64,000 nucleotides of DNA from Actinomadura madurae (GTDB taxonomy: Bacteria; Actinomycetota; Actinomycetes; Streptosporangiales; Streptosporangiaceae). The DNA is taken from NCBI RefSeq assembly GCF_900115095.1, contig NZ_FOVH01000018.1:124001-188000 (forward strand). Direction: 5' to 3'. Below the pieces are notes generated by a model. The model was not told the DNA's origin, did not search any database, and worked only from the letters and a program-made list of their open reading frames with translations. Shown in pieces: positions 1 to 7,987 of the stretch; position 1 is the stretch's first letter; the number at the start of each line of letters is the position of its first letter. A program made the translations under genes and the position numbers.

Positions 1-680
1 GGCGGGATGGTGCCCATCGGCGTCTGCGCGATCAGCTTCTCGCGGCGCCCCGACTTCCAGTCCTCGCGCTCCAGCGTGGCGCCGGTCTCCATGAAGCCCG
101 GCGCGAAGGTGTTCACGCGGACGGACGGGGCGAACGCCGCCGCGTACGACTTGGTGATGCCGAGCAGCCCGTACTTGGCGGCGGCGTACTGCGGGGCCCG
201 CGCGCTGCCCCGCACCACGACCGTCGACCCGATGTTCACGATCGCGCCGTGGCCCTGGTCGAGCATCCGTGAGCCGAACTCGTGCGTCATGAGCAGGGTG
301 CCCTTGACGTCCACGTCGATGACGCGGTCCAGCGACTCCTGGGTCAGCGCGCGCCACGACATCTGCTCGGTCGCCACGTCCCCGACGTTGTTGACCAGGA
401 CGTCCAGGGTGCCCGCCTGCGCGAACGCCTCGTTGGCCAGCCCGCGGATCGCGTCCCAGGACGAGATGTCCGCCTGCACGACGAACGCCTCGCCGCCCGC
501 CTCCCGGACGCGGTCCGCCGTCCGCTCGGCGCCCTGCTTGGAGCTGTTGTAGTGCACCCCGACCCGGGCGCCCTCCCGCGCCGCGCGGACGGCGATCTCC
601 GCGCCGAAGCCGGTGCCGGCCCCCGTGACCAGCACCGTCTTCCCGGCGAACCTGGGGAAGATCTTCTGCTCCGTGCTCAT
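1..680 (-). CDS. SDR family oxidoreductase, 3' end beyond window
   Basis: N-terminal 226 codons of a classical short-chain dehydrogenase/reductase; the C-terminus lies off the left edge. Visible landmarks are the cofactor motif TGAGTGFG (residues 19-26), NNVG (97-100), the catalytic Ser152 and YAAAK (Tyr165, Lys169), so the active site is complete. The start is ATG at 680, preceded by an AGGAAGAAGG ribosome site. Family members reduce 3-oxoacyl or other keto groups, or oxidise alcohols, with NAD(P). The actual substrate cannot be read. It lies 54 bases downstream of a second SDR on the same strand and both are divergent from an IclR regulator, which suggests one small operon controlled by that regulator. 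Confidence 0.9.
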   Translation of the reverse strand, partial: MSTEQKIFPRFAGKTVLVTGAGTGFGAEIAVRAAREGARVGVHYNSSKQGAERTADRVREAGGEAFVVQADISSWDAIRGLANEAFAQAGTLDVLVNNVGDVATEQMSWRALTQESLDRVIDVDVKGTLLMTHEFGSRMLDQGHGAIVNIGSTVVVRGSARAPQYAAAKYGLLGITKSYAAAFAPSVRVNTFAPGFMETGATLEREDWKSGRREKLIAQTPMGTIP

Positions 681-734
681 ATGCCTTCTTCCTGTGGTGT
701 CGATATGCGGGGGCGGCCCGCGCCCCGGAAACCT

Positions 735-1529
735 TCAGACCAGCGTGCGTCCGCCGTCCACGTACATGACGTGGCCCGTCATGAACGCCGCGTGCGGGGA
801 GGAGAGGAACAGGACCGGGCCGACGACCTCGGCGGGCGTGCCGAGCCGCCCGGCCGGGACCAGCCGCACGAGGTCCTCCCGGACGCCGGGCCGGGCGAGG
901 TGGCCGGCGGTCAGCGCCGTCTCGACGTAGCCGGGCGCGACCGCGTTGACCGTGACGCCGTGGCACGCCCACTCGGCCGCCATGACCCGCATCATCTGGT
1001 TCATCCCGCCCTTGGACGCGGCGTAGGGCCCGTGCCTCTTGTGCGCCAGGTGACCGGACACCGAGGACAGGAGGACGATCCGCCCGCCGCCGGCCTCGAC
1101 CATGTGCCGGCCCGCCGCCTGCGCCGCGCCGAACGCGGTGGACAGGTTGGTGCGCAGCACCCGGTCCCACTCGGCCTCGGTGAACTCCAGGATCGGCCGC
1201 CGGTCGTTGACGCCGACGCAGTGCAGGAGCACGTCCAGGCCGCCCATCCCGTCCACCGCGTACCGGACGGCGGCCGCGCCGGCGCCCGGTTCGGTGAGGT
1301 CGGCGGCGCGCGTGCGCGGCCGGGTGCCGTCCGGCCCCGCGGGCAGGGCGGCCAGCCGCTCGGGGTCCCGGTCGACCACGGTCACGTCCGCGCCGGCGTC
1401 CAGGTACCCGCGGGCGCACTCCGCGCCGATCCCGCCCGCGCCGAGGACGAGCACCCGGGCGCCGCGGAGCCCCAGCCAGCCGGCCGCCGCGCCCGCCGTC
1501 GCCTCGGTCGCGGAAGACGCCTCAGCCAC
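735..1529 (-). CDS. SDR family NAD(P)-dependent oxidoreductase
   Basis: 264-residue classical short-chain dehydrogenase. It has GAGGIG (residues 30-35) for NAD(P), Ser155/156, catalytic Tyr169 and Lys173 in YAASK, the NAVAPG motif near 195 and the usual VDGG at the C-terminus. The normal NNAG is replaced by HCVG (103-106), which is uncommon but keeps the structural glycine. The GTG start at 1529 follows a GAGGGAG ribosome site. It is the first gene of a two-SDR minus-strand unit that starts opposite an IclR-family regulator. Substrate unknown; a 2-deoxy-gluconate/3-oxoacyl type dehydrogenase is possible from overall similarity. Confidence 0.9.
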   Translation of the reverse strand: MAEASSATEATAGAAAGWLGLRGARVLVLGAGGIGAECARGYLDAGADVTVVDRDPERLAALPAGPDGTRPRTRAADLTEPGAGAAAVRYAVDGMGGLDVLLHCVGVNDRRPILEFTEAEWDRVLRTNLSTAFGAAQAAGRHMVEAGGGRIVLLSSVSGHLAHKRHGPYAASKGGMNQMMRVMAAEWACHGVTVNAVAPGYVETALTAGHLARPGVREDLVRLVPAGRLGTPAEVVGPVLFLSSPHAAFMTGHVMYVDGGRTLV

Positions 1530-1565
1530 TTGCGCTCCCTCGCTTTCGCCAGTACTTTCACTCTA

Positions 1566-1580
1566 TAAAAGTAACTTTTA
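1566..1580. promoter_or_regulatory. Palindromic operator between SDR and IclR genes
   Basis: A perfect inverted repeat, TAAAAGT-A-ACTTTTA, sits in the 80-base divergent gap between the SDR gene (start 1529) and the IclR gene (start 1610). It overlaps an A/T-rich TATAAA stretch that could be a -10 element. IclR-family proteins typically bind palindromes of about this size in their own promoter region, so autoregulation plus control of the SDR genes is likely. That assignment is inference. Confidence 0.5.
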
Positions 1581-1609
1581 CTAGCCAAGAGTATGGAGGG
1601 GGACCTCTC

Positions 1610-2404
1610 GTGACGTCAAGCGATCGGGGCGCGGGCGACCGGTCGCGCTACCACATCGCGGCGCTCGCCAAGGGGCTGCAGGTGCTGAGCCTGTTCGAGG
1701 GGGCGACGCTGTCCCTGCGCACCAGCGACATCGCCGCGCTGACCGGCATCCCGATGCCCACCGCGTTCCGGATCGTCTCCACGCTGGAGGACCTCGGGTA
1801 CCTGGAGCGGCGGCACGACGGGTCCGTCCAGCCCGGGGTGAAGGTGCTCACGCTCGGCTCGGCGGCCATCCGGGGATCGAGCCTGGTGCAGCTCAGCGAC
1901 CGCCCCCTCCGGCTGCTCGCGGAGGCGACGGGCGAGACCGTCAACCTCGGCGTCCTGGTCGAGGACCGCGTCCTCTACCTCGCCCGGCTGCGCAACGCCG
2001 ACCTGGTCACCGCCAACGTGCACGTGGGCTCGACCCTGCCCGCGACCTACACCTCCATGGGCAAGGTGCTGCTCGCCTACCTGCCCCGGGAGGATCTGGA
2101 GCGCCGCGTCACGGAGGCGTCGTTCACGCCCGGCGCGGGGCCCAACGCCGTCACGGGCCCGGACGAGCTGTATCCGCAGCTGGACCAGGTCCGCCGCAAC
2201 GGGTACGCCGTCCAGGACGAGGAACTCGCGCAGGGCCTGCGGTCGGTCTCGGTTCCGGTGTTCGGCGCCGGCGACGTCCCGGAGGCCGCGGTCAACGTCG
2301 CCGTGTCCGCGCAGCGGTGCTCGGAGCACGACCTGCGCGGGGACATCCTCGAACGGCTGCGCGAGACAGCCGCCGACATCACGACGAGACTGAGGACGCG
2401 ATGA
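1610..2404 (+). CDS. IclR family transcriptional regulator
   Basis: 264-residue one-component regulator. The N-terminal winged helix-turn-helix (about residues 14-75) has the IclR pattern of a recognition helix with PMPTAFRIVSTLEDLGYLER. The rest (about 85-260) is the IclR effector-binding GAF-like domain with the typical YTSMGKVLLAYL and RRNGYAVQDEE segments. The GTG start at 1610 follows a GGAGGGGGA ribosome site. It is divergent from two SDR genes, and its stop overlaps the start of a carboxymuconolactone-decarboxylase-like gene (ATGA), so those two are translated together. It probably represses the surrounding catabolic genes until a pathway intermediate binds. Confidence 0.93.
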   Translation: MTSSDRGAGDRSRYHIAALAKGLQVLSLFEGATLSLRTSDIAALTGIPMPTAFRIVSTLEDLGYLERRHDGSVQPGVKVLTLGSAAIRGSSLVQLSDRPLRLLAEATGETVNLGVLVEDRVLYLARLRNADLVTANVHVGSTLPATYTSMGKVLLAYLPREDLERRVTEASFTPGAGPNAVTGPDELYPQLDQVRRNGYAVQDEELAQGLRSVSVPVFGAGDVPEAAVNVAVSAQRCSEHDLRGDILERLRETAADITTRLRTR

Positions 2405-2952
2405 CACGCCGCCACGCATTCACGCCCGCCGAACTGGAGGGGGACCGGCTGACCCTCTACCGGTCGATCACCGAGGGGCCGCGCGCCCGGGGTCCCCGGC
2501 TGTTCGACCTGGTGTCGGAGTCGGGCACCCTGCTCGGGCCGTTCAACGAGTTCCTGCTGAACCCGCCGCTCGGCGACGCCCTGCAACGCCTCGGCGCGGC
2601 CGTCCGCTACCAGGGCTCGCTCTCCGGGCGGGCCCGCGAGATGGCGATCCTGGTCGTCGCCGCGGCCTGGGACTGCGCCTTCGAACGCGCCGCCCACGAG
2701 GCCGTCGGGCGCGCGGCCGGCCTCACCGAGGACGAGCTCGCCGCCATCGCGGCCGGGGCCCCGCCGGACCTCGCCGACCCTCGCGAGGCCGCCGTCCTGC
2801 GCCTCACCCGGGCGCTCGTGGGCGGCGACGTGGACGACGAGACCTGGGCGTCCTGCGTCCCGCCGCTGGACCGGGAGACGGTCTTCGAGCTGACCACGCT
2901 CGTCGGCTACTACTCCACGCTCGCCCTCCAGTTGCGGACATTCCGCGTCTGA
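2401..2952 (+). CDS. Carboxymuconolactone decarboxylase family protein
   Basis: 183-residue all-helical protein of the AhpD/CMD fold. The core helix pair around residues 75-110 (SGRAREMAILVVAAAWDCAF followed by an E-x3-H) matches the family. Only one cysteine is present where AhpD peroxidases have CxxC, so a peroxidase role is unlikely and a decarboxylase or orphan role is more probable. Its ATG overlaps the stop of the upstream IclR gene. Members next to SDRs and P450s are common in aromatic and terpenoid degradation clusters of actinomycetes. The substrate is not evident. Confidence 0.85.
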   Translation: MTRRHAFTPAELEGDRLTLYRSITEGPRARGPRLFDLVSESGTLLGPFNEFLLNPPLGDALQRLGAAVRYQGSLSGRAREMAILVVAAAWDCAFERAAHEAVGRAAGLTEDELAAIAAGAPPDLADPREAAVLRLTRALVGGDVDDETWASCVPPLDRETVFELTTLVGYYSTLALQLRTFRV

Positions 2953-2961
2953 GGCGGACCC

Positions 2962-2990
2962 TTGACCCATCAAATGAATAATCGTTTAAT
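2962..2990 (+). promoter_or_regulatory. Leaderless promoter and TetR operator
   Basis: A -35 TTGACC (2962-2967) and a -10 TTTAAT (2985-2990) are separated by 17 bases. The predicted transcription start falls on or beside the ATG at 2997, and no ribosome site is visible, so the mRNA should be leaderless. An imperfect palindrome AAATGA-ATAA-TCGTTT (2972-2987) overlaps the -10 and is a good candidate for the binding site of the TetR protein encoded directly downstream. Confidence 0.6.
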
Positions 2991-2996
2991 TCCCTC

Positions 2997-3614
2997 ATGG
3001 GACGCATCGCGGGCGTCACGCGGGCGGAGACGCGCGAGCGGCTGCTGAGCGCGGCGGCCGACGCGTTCGCCCAGCGCGGCTACGACGGGACGCGCGTCGC
3101 CGACATCGCGCGGGCCGCGGGCGTGAGCAACGGCGCCCTCTACGCGCATTTCGGCTCCAAGGCGGAACTGCTGGTGGCCGCGCTGCGCGTGCACGGGAAG
3201 CGGCTGCTCGCCGAGCTGTTCGCCGCCGACCCGGACCGTCCGGTCATCGACCTGCTGCTCACCATCGGGCGGGGCCTGCCCCACCGGCAGGAGCCCCGCG
3301 CCCACCTCGTCGTGGAGGCGCTCGCCGCGGCCCGCCGGGACGAGGACGTCGCCCGGCCCATGCGCGACTACGTGGGCGAGCGCGCCGGCTGGCTGGCCGG
3401 CCTGATGGACATCGCCCAGGCGGGCGACGAGATCGACCCGGCGCTGTCACCGAACGCCCTCGCCCATTTCTGCCTGCTGCTCGCGCTGGGCGCCGCGCTC
3501 GTCCCGGCGGACATGCACGAGGTCGGGGACGAGGAGTGGGCCGCGCTGCTCACCCGGGTCGTGGCGGCGTTCGCGCCGCCCGCCCCCACACCCCAGGCGG
3601 GAGGACCACAGTGA
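2997..3614 (+). CDS. TetR/AcrR family transcriptional regulator
   Basis: 205 residues. The N-terminal TetR helix-turn-helix (about residues 9-55) reads ETRERLLSAAADAFAQRGYD followed by VADIARAAGVSNGALYAHFGSK, a textbook match. The C-terminal helical ligand domain is not diagnostic. It leads a tight operon: its stop overlaps the GTG of a 3Fe-4S ferredoxin gene, which is followed one base later by a cytochrome P450 gene. The regulator therefore most likely represses its own operon and senses the P450 substrate or product. The start has no Shine-Dalgarno and appears leaderless. Confidence 0.93.
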   Translation: MGRIAGVTRAETRERLLSAAADAFAQRGYDGTRVADIARAAGVSNGALYAHFGSKAELLVAALRVHGKRLLAELFAADPDRPVIDLLLTIGRGLPHRQEPRAHLVVEALAAARRDEDVARPMRDYVGERAGWLAGLMDIAQAGDEIDPALSPNALAHFCLLLALGAALVPADMHEVGDEEWAALLTRVVAAFAPPAPTPQAGGPQ

Positions 3615-3811
3615 AGGTGCGGATCGATCCGGAGCGCTGCCAGGGCCACGGCCGGTGCTACGACCTGGCCCCCGCCGTGTTCGGCGAGGACGACGAGGGC
3701 TACGGGACGGTCCTCGGCGACGGCGTCGTCCCCGAGGACGGCGAGCACGACGCGCGCCTCGCCGTCGCGAACTGCCCGGAACGGGCGATCGACGTCCTCG
3801 GGGAGGGATGA
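3611..3811 (+). CDS. 3Fe-4S type ferredoxin
   Basis: 66-residue single-cluster ferredoxin. Cys10-x2-His13-x2-Cys16 and a later CP near residue 54 give the CxxHxxC...CP pattern of actinobacterial ferredoxins; in this family the histidine replaces one cluster cysteine. These proteins carry electrons from a ferredoxin reductase to a cytochrome P450. The GTG start overlaps the TetR stop, and the P450 gene starts one base after its own stop, so its partner is almost certainly that P450. No reductase gene is present nearby. Confidence 0.93.
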   Translation: MKVRIDPERCQGHGRCYDLAPAVFGEDDEGYGTVLGDGVVPEDGEHDARLAVANCPERAIDVLGEG

Positions 3812-3812
3812 G

Positions 3813-5090
3813 ATGGCCGCCGACGACCGCTTCGCCAAGAGCTTCGAGGAACAGCGGGAGAGCCGCCCGGAGGGCACCCGCAACGAGGTCGTCACCGGCC
3901 CGGTGGCCGACTGGGCGACCGACTTCTCCCACCTGGAACCGGAATGGGCGGCCGACCCGTATCCCATCCAGGACGACCTGCGGTCCCGCTGCCCGGTCGC
4001 GCACACCGGGCGGTTCGGCGGCGGCTGGCTGCCGACCCGGTACGAGGACGTCGCGGCGGTCGCCTACGACACCGAGCGCTTCACCTCCCGCTCGGTCGTG
4101 ATGAGCAACTTCCGCCCCCCGCGCGAGGTGGCGCCGGTCGGCGTCACGCCGCCGATCTCGTCCGACCCGCCGTTCCACCACGACGCGCGCAAGCTGCTGC
4201 TGCCCGCGTTCACCAAGTCGGCGGTGCGGCGCCTGGAGCCGGCGACCCGGGCCTTCTGCCACTCCCTCATCGACTCCTTCGAGGGCCGGGACACCGTCGA
4301 CGCCGCCCAGGAGTACGCCCAGCACATCCCGATCCGCGTCATCGCCGACATGCTCGGCTTCCCGCCGGAGGACGGCCCGAAGTTCCGCGAGTTCGTCGAG
4401 AACACCCTCGAAGGGGTCAACCTCCCGCCGGACGAGCGCATCGCCCGCATGGACACGCTCTTCGACTACCTCCTCGACCAGATCCGCGACCACGTCGCCC
4501 ACCCGCGCGACGACCTGACCAGCTACCTGATCGACGCCGAGCTGTACGGGCGCAAGCTCGACCCGTCCCACGTCTCCGGGACGATGGCGCTGCTGCTCAT
4601 CGCCGGGATCGACACGACGTGGAGCGCGATCGGCGCGTCCCTGTGGCATCTGGCGAAGACCCCGGCCGACCGGGAGCGCCTCGTCGCCGAGCCGTCGCTG
4701 CTGCCCACCGCGATGGAGGAGTTCCTGCGCGCCTACGCGCCGGTCACGATGGCGCGCCTGGTGCGCGAGGACACGCGCTTCGGCGGCGTCGACATGAAGG
4801 CCGAGGACTGGGTCCTGCTGTCGTTCCCCGCGGCCAACCGCGACCCGGCCCAGTTCGACCGGGCGGGCGAGGTCGTCATCGACCGGGAGGTCAACAGGCA
4901 CGCCGCGTTCGGCCTCGGCATCCACCGCTGCCTCGGCTCCCACCTGGCCCGCATGGAGCTCCGGGTGGCCCTGGAGGTGTGGCTCGAACGCGTCCCGTCC
5001 TTCACCCTGGACGACCCGTCCGCGGTGACCTGGGCCGCCGGCCAGGTCCGCGGCCCCCGCACCCTCCCCGTCCGCCTCGGCTCCCGGTAG
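3813..5090 (+). CDS. Cytochrome P450
   Basis: 425-residue soluble bacterial P450. The oxygen-activating I-helix motif AGIDTTW lies near residue 265, the K-helix EEFLR supplies the ExxR pair, and the heme-binding loop FGLGIHRCLG has its thiolate at Cys373. It hydroxylates or otherwise oxidises a small organic substrate using electrons delivered through the ferredoxin encoded immediately upstream. A GGGAGGGA ribosome site precedes ATG 3813. The family number and substrate cannot be assigned by eye; the TetR and CMD/SDR neighbours point to catabolism rather than antibiotic synthesis. Confidence 0.95.
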   Translation: MAADDRFAKSFEEQRESRPEGTRNEVVTGPVADWATDFSHLEPEWAADPYPIQDDLRSRCPVAHTGRFGGGWLPTRYEDVAAVAYDTERFTSRSVVMSNFRPPREVAPVGVTPPISSDPPFHHDARKLLLPAFTKSAVRRLEPATRAFCHSLIDSFEGRDTVDAAQEYAQHIPIRVIADMLGFPPEDGPKFREFVENTLEGVNLPPDERIARMDTLFDYLLDQIRDHVAHPRDDLTSYLIDAELYGRKLDPSHVSGTMALLLIAGIDTTWSAIGASLWHLAKTPADRERLVAEPSLLPTAMEEFLRAYAPVTMARLVREDTRFGGVDMKAEDWVLLSFPAANRDPAQFDRAGEVVIDREVNRHAAFGLGIHRCLGSHLARMELRVALEVWLERVPSFTLDDPSAVTWAAGQVRGPRTLPVRLGSR

Positions 5091-5101
5091 GCCGCCACGC
5101 T

Positions 5102-5992
5102 TCAGGTGGACGGGCTCGGCTCGGCGTTCGGGTGGACCGGCTCGTGGTGGGTGTGGAGGCCGGTCGCCACCCGGACGAGGGCGGCGAGGGGCTGGGAGCG
5201 GCTGTGCGGGGGCCAGGCGATCACCGTGGTCACCAGTGGGGCGTCCAGCAGCGGGACGGTGGTGAGGCCCTCGTGCAGGTGGGTCCGGACCGACTCCGGC
5301 AGGACCGCCGAGGCCCGGCCGAGGGTGATCAGTTGCAGCAGTTGCGCGTGGTCCCGGACCGCCGGGCCGGGGCCGTCGGCGTACGTGCCGTCGAGACCGG
5401 GCCAGCGGGGCAGCGGCAGGCCGGGCAGCGCGGTGACGTCGGCCATGCGCAGGTGAGGCTCGGCGGTGAGCGGGTGCCCGGACGGCAGGACGATCACCTG
5501 GCCCTCCGTGTGGAGCTCCTCGGTGTCGAAGCCGGCCACCGAGTCGAACGGCCGGTGCAGCAGCGCGACGTCGGCCCGGCCGTCCCGGAGTAGCCGCTCC
5601 TGCTCGCCGGGGCCGCACAGGAGCACCTCGACGGTGACCGCGCCCGGCTCCGCGGCGTACGCGTCGAGCAGTTTCAGCAGCAGCTCGCTGGTCGCCCCGG
5701 CCTTGGAGACCAGGACAAGACCCGGTTCGGCCTGCGCGGCGCGGCGCGTGCGGCGGTCGGCGGCCGCGATCGCGTCGAGGGCGGCCCGCCCTTCGCGGAG
5801 CAGCACCGATCCGGCCTCGGTGAGCGCGACGGTGCGGTTGGTCCGCTCCAGCAGCGTGACCCCGAGCCGCCGTTCGAGCTGGCGGATCGCCCGCGACAGC
5901 GGCGGCTGCGCGATCCCGAGGCGCTCCGCCGCGCGGCCGAAGTGCAGTTCCTCGGCGACGGCGACGAAGTACCGCAGCTCCCGCGTCTCCAT
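5102..5992 (-). CDS. LysR family transcriptional regulator
   Basis: About 296 residues. The N-terminal winged helix-turn-helix (residues 1-60) has the LysR signature LRYFVAVAEELHFGRAAERL and QPPLSRAIRQLERRLG. The C-terminal two-lobe substrate-binding-like domain follows. I chose ATG 5992 because METRELRYF aligns with normal LysR N-termini; a GTG at 6001 would add three residues and reach into the operator. It is divergent from an SDR gene with a 17-base inverted repeat between them, the usual arrangement of a LysR regulator and its target. Confidence 0.92.
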   Translation of the reverse strand: METRELRYFVAVAEELHFGRAAERLGIAQPPLSRAIRQLERRLGVTLLERTNRTVALTEAGSVLLREGRAALDAIAAADRRTRRAAQAEPGLVLVSKAGATSELLLKLLDAYAAEPGAVTVEVLLCGPGEQERLLRDGRADVALLHRPFDSVAGFDTEELHTEGQVIVLPSGHPLTAEPHLRMADVTALPGLPLPRWPGLDGTYADGPGPAVRDHAQLLQLITLGRASAVLPESVRTHLHEGLTTVPLLDAPLVTTVIAWPPHSRSQPLAALVRVATGLHTHHEPVHPNAEPSPST

Positions 5993-6001
5993 GACCGTCA
6001 C

Positions 6002-6018
6002 GATACCCGCGAGGTATC
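6002..6018. promoter_or_regulatory. LysR-type T-N11-A operator
   Basis: Inverted repeat GATACC-CGCGA-GGTATC in the divergent gap between the LysR gene and the SDR gene at 6075. It contains T6004 and A6016 separated by 11 bases, the classical LysR recognition pattern. It probably serves as the recognition site for autorepression and activation of the SDR gene. Confidence 0.6.
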
Positions 6019-6074
6019 ACGGCCTACTCAGACGGTGTTGGAGCCCTCGCCCCGGGGGCGCGCAGGATGAACGC

Positions 6075-6800
6075 ATGAGCGAAAAGACGATCGCGCTGGT
6101 GACCGGCGCGAACAAGGGGATCGGGTACGAGATCGCGGCCGGCCTGGGCGCCCTCGGCTGGAGCGTCGGCGTCGGCGCCCGGGACGCGGAGCGCCGGGAG
6201 GCCGCCGTGGAGAAGCTGCGCGCGGGCGGCGCCGATGCCTTCGGTGTCCCGCTGGACGTGACCGACGACGCGAGCGTGGCCGCCGCCGCGGAGCTGATCC
6301 GGGAGCGGGCCGGGCGGCTCGACGTGCTGGTCAACAACGCCGGCGTGACCGGCGGCGCGCCGCAGGAACCCACCCGGGTCGCCCCCGAGACCATGCGGAC
6401 GGTCGTGGAGACCAACGTGATCGGCGTCATCCGCGTCACCAACGCGATGCTGCCGCTGCTGCGCCGCTCGTCCTCGCCGCGGATCGTGAACATGTCCAGC
6501 AGCGTCGGCTCCCTGACCCGGCAGACCACCCTCGGCGCCGAAACGGGCCCGATCGCGGCCGCCTACTCGCCGTCGAAGACGTTCCTCAACGCCGTCACCG
6601 TCCAGTACGCGAAGGAGTTGCGGGACACGAACATCCTGATCAACGCGGGCTGCCCCGGTTTCTGCGCGACCGACCTCAACGGCTTCCGCGGACACCGCAC
6701 CCCGGAGCAGGGCGCGGCGATCGGAATCCACCTCGCGACCCTCCCCGACGACGGCCCCACCGGCGGGTTCTTCGAAGACGACGGCCCGATCCCCTGGTAA
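6075..6800 (+). CDS. SDR family oxidoreductase
   Basis: 241-residue short-chain dehydrogenase of the carbonyl-reductase-like type. It has the cofactor motif TGANKGIG near residues 10-17, NNAG near 88 and Ser-Tyr-Lys with YSPSK. The YSPSK and the NAGCPGFCATDLNG segment resemble plant and bacterial carbonyl reductases acting with NADPH. An AGGA ribosome site precedes ATG 6075. Divergent from a LysR regulator and likely its target. The substrate, probably a ketone or aldehyde, is not identifiable. Confidence 0.9.
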   Translation: MSEKTIALVTGANKGIGYEIAAGLGALGWSVGVGARDAERREAAVEKLRAGGADAFGVPLDVTDDASVAAAAELIRERAGRLDVLVNNAGVTGGAPQEPTRVAPETMRTVVETNVIGVIRVTNAMLPLLRRSSSPRIVNMSSSVGSLTRQTTLGAETGPIAAAYSPSKTFLNAVTVQYAKELRDTNILINAGCPGFCATDLNGFRGHRTPEQGAAIGIHLATLPDDGPTGGFFEDDGPIPW

Positions 6801-6881
6801 CACCCGCCGCCCCGCTCCTGGACGCGGGACGGTTCCGGCGGCTATGAGAGAACGCATGACTCTCCTTTTCGTGTGGTCGGC

Positions 6882-7925
6882 ATGAGCGGCGGCGGTGCGG
6901 TGTCCGTTCACGAGACGCTCGCGGTGCGCGTGGTGATCGGGCCGGGGGCGGTCGAGCGCGTCGGCGCGGAGGTCGCGCGGCTCGGGGAGCGGCGGGTGCT
7001 GCTGGTCGCCACCCGGTCCGCCGCCGGCGCCGCCGACCGGGTCGCGGCGGCGCTGGGGCCGCGGCTGGCGGCGCGGTTCGACCGGCCGGCTCCGCACACG
7101 CCGGTCGCCGTGACCGCGGAGGCCATGGGGCTCGCCGGGGACGCGGACTGCGTCGTCGCGATCGGCGGCGGGTCCGCGATCGGGCTCGCCAAGGCGCTGT
7201 CGGCGCGGACCGGAATGCCGCAGGTCGCCGTCCCGACCACCTACGCGGGCTCGGAGATGACGCCCGTCCTCGGGGAGACCGAGGACAAGGTGAAGACCAC
7301 CCGCCGCGACCCCACCTTGGCGCCGGGCACGGTCGTCTACGACCCCGGCCTCACGCTGGGCATGCCGCCCGGACTGACCCGGACCAGCGCCATGAACGCG
7401 CTCGCCCACGCCGTCGAGGCCCTGTGGGCGCCGGACGCCACGCCGGTCACCGACGCGCTCGCCACCGAGGCCTTCGCCGGCATCCTGGGCGCGCTGCCCG
7501 GCGTGCTGGACGACCCGTCCGGCCTCGAAGGCCGGGCGCGCCTCCAGTCGGCCGGGTGGCTGGCCGGGATCTGCCTCGCGCAGACCCGGATGGGCCTGCA
7601 CCACCAGCTCGCGCACGTTCTCGGGGGCGCCTTCGACCTTCCGCACGCCGAGCTGCACACGATGCTGCTGCCGCACGTGATGGCGTTCAACCTGCCGTCG
7701 GCGCCCGCCGCGGCCGCCCGGCTGGCGCGGGTGACCGGGCCCGACCCGGTCGCCGCCGTCGCCGAGCCGGCCCGCGCCCACGAGGGGCCGACGCGCCTCT
7801 CCCAGCTCGACGTGCCCCGGGGGAAGCTGCCGAGGGTCGCCGAACGGGTGGTGGCCGAGCCGTACCCGAACCCCCGCCCCCTCGACGTCGCCGCGGTCAC
7901 GGAGCTTCTCGACGCCATGTGGTGA
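6882..7925 (+). CDS. Maleylacetate reductase
   Basis: 347-residue iron-containing-alcohol-dehydrogenase-family protein. It has the opening VHETLAVRVVIGPGA, nucleotide-binding GGGSAIG (residues 95-101), the AVPTTYAGSEMTPV stretch and the HHQLAHVLGG region near 240-250, together characteristic of maleylacetate reductases. These convert maleylacetate to 3-oxoadipate with NAD(P)H, the last step of hydroxyquinol and chlorocatechol degradation. The usual partner, hydroxyquinol 1,2-dioxygenase, is not adjacent. The start is uncertain: ATG 6882 was chosen; GTG 6873 or 6900 are alternatives. Confidence 0.88.
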   Translation: MSGGGAVSVHETLAVRVVIGPGAVERVGAEVARLGERRVLLVATRSAAGAADRVAAALGPRLAARFDRPAPHTPVAVTAEAMGLAGDADCVVAIGGGSAIGLAKALSARTGMPQVAVPTTYAGSEMTPVLGETEDKVKTTRRDPTLAPGTVVYDPGLTLGMPPGLTRTSAMNALAHAVEALWAPDATPVTDALATEAFAGILGALPGVLDDPSGLEGRARLQSAGWLAGICLAQTRMGLHHQLAHVLGGAFDLPHAELHTMLLPHVMAFNLPSAPAAAARLARVTGPDPVAAVAEPARAHEGPTRLSQLDVPRGKLPRVAERVVAEPYPNPRPLDVAAVTELLDAMW

Positions 7926-7987
7926 GCCATGCCCGTTCGCGCCGTTCTCCTGTATTGGAGTTGATCAATGCCCTACGATCGCTCTCC

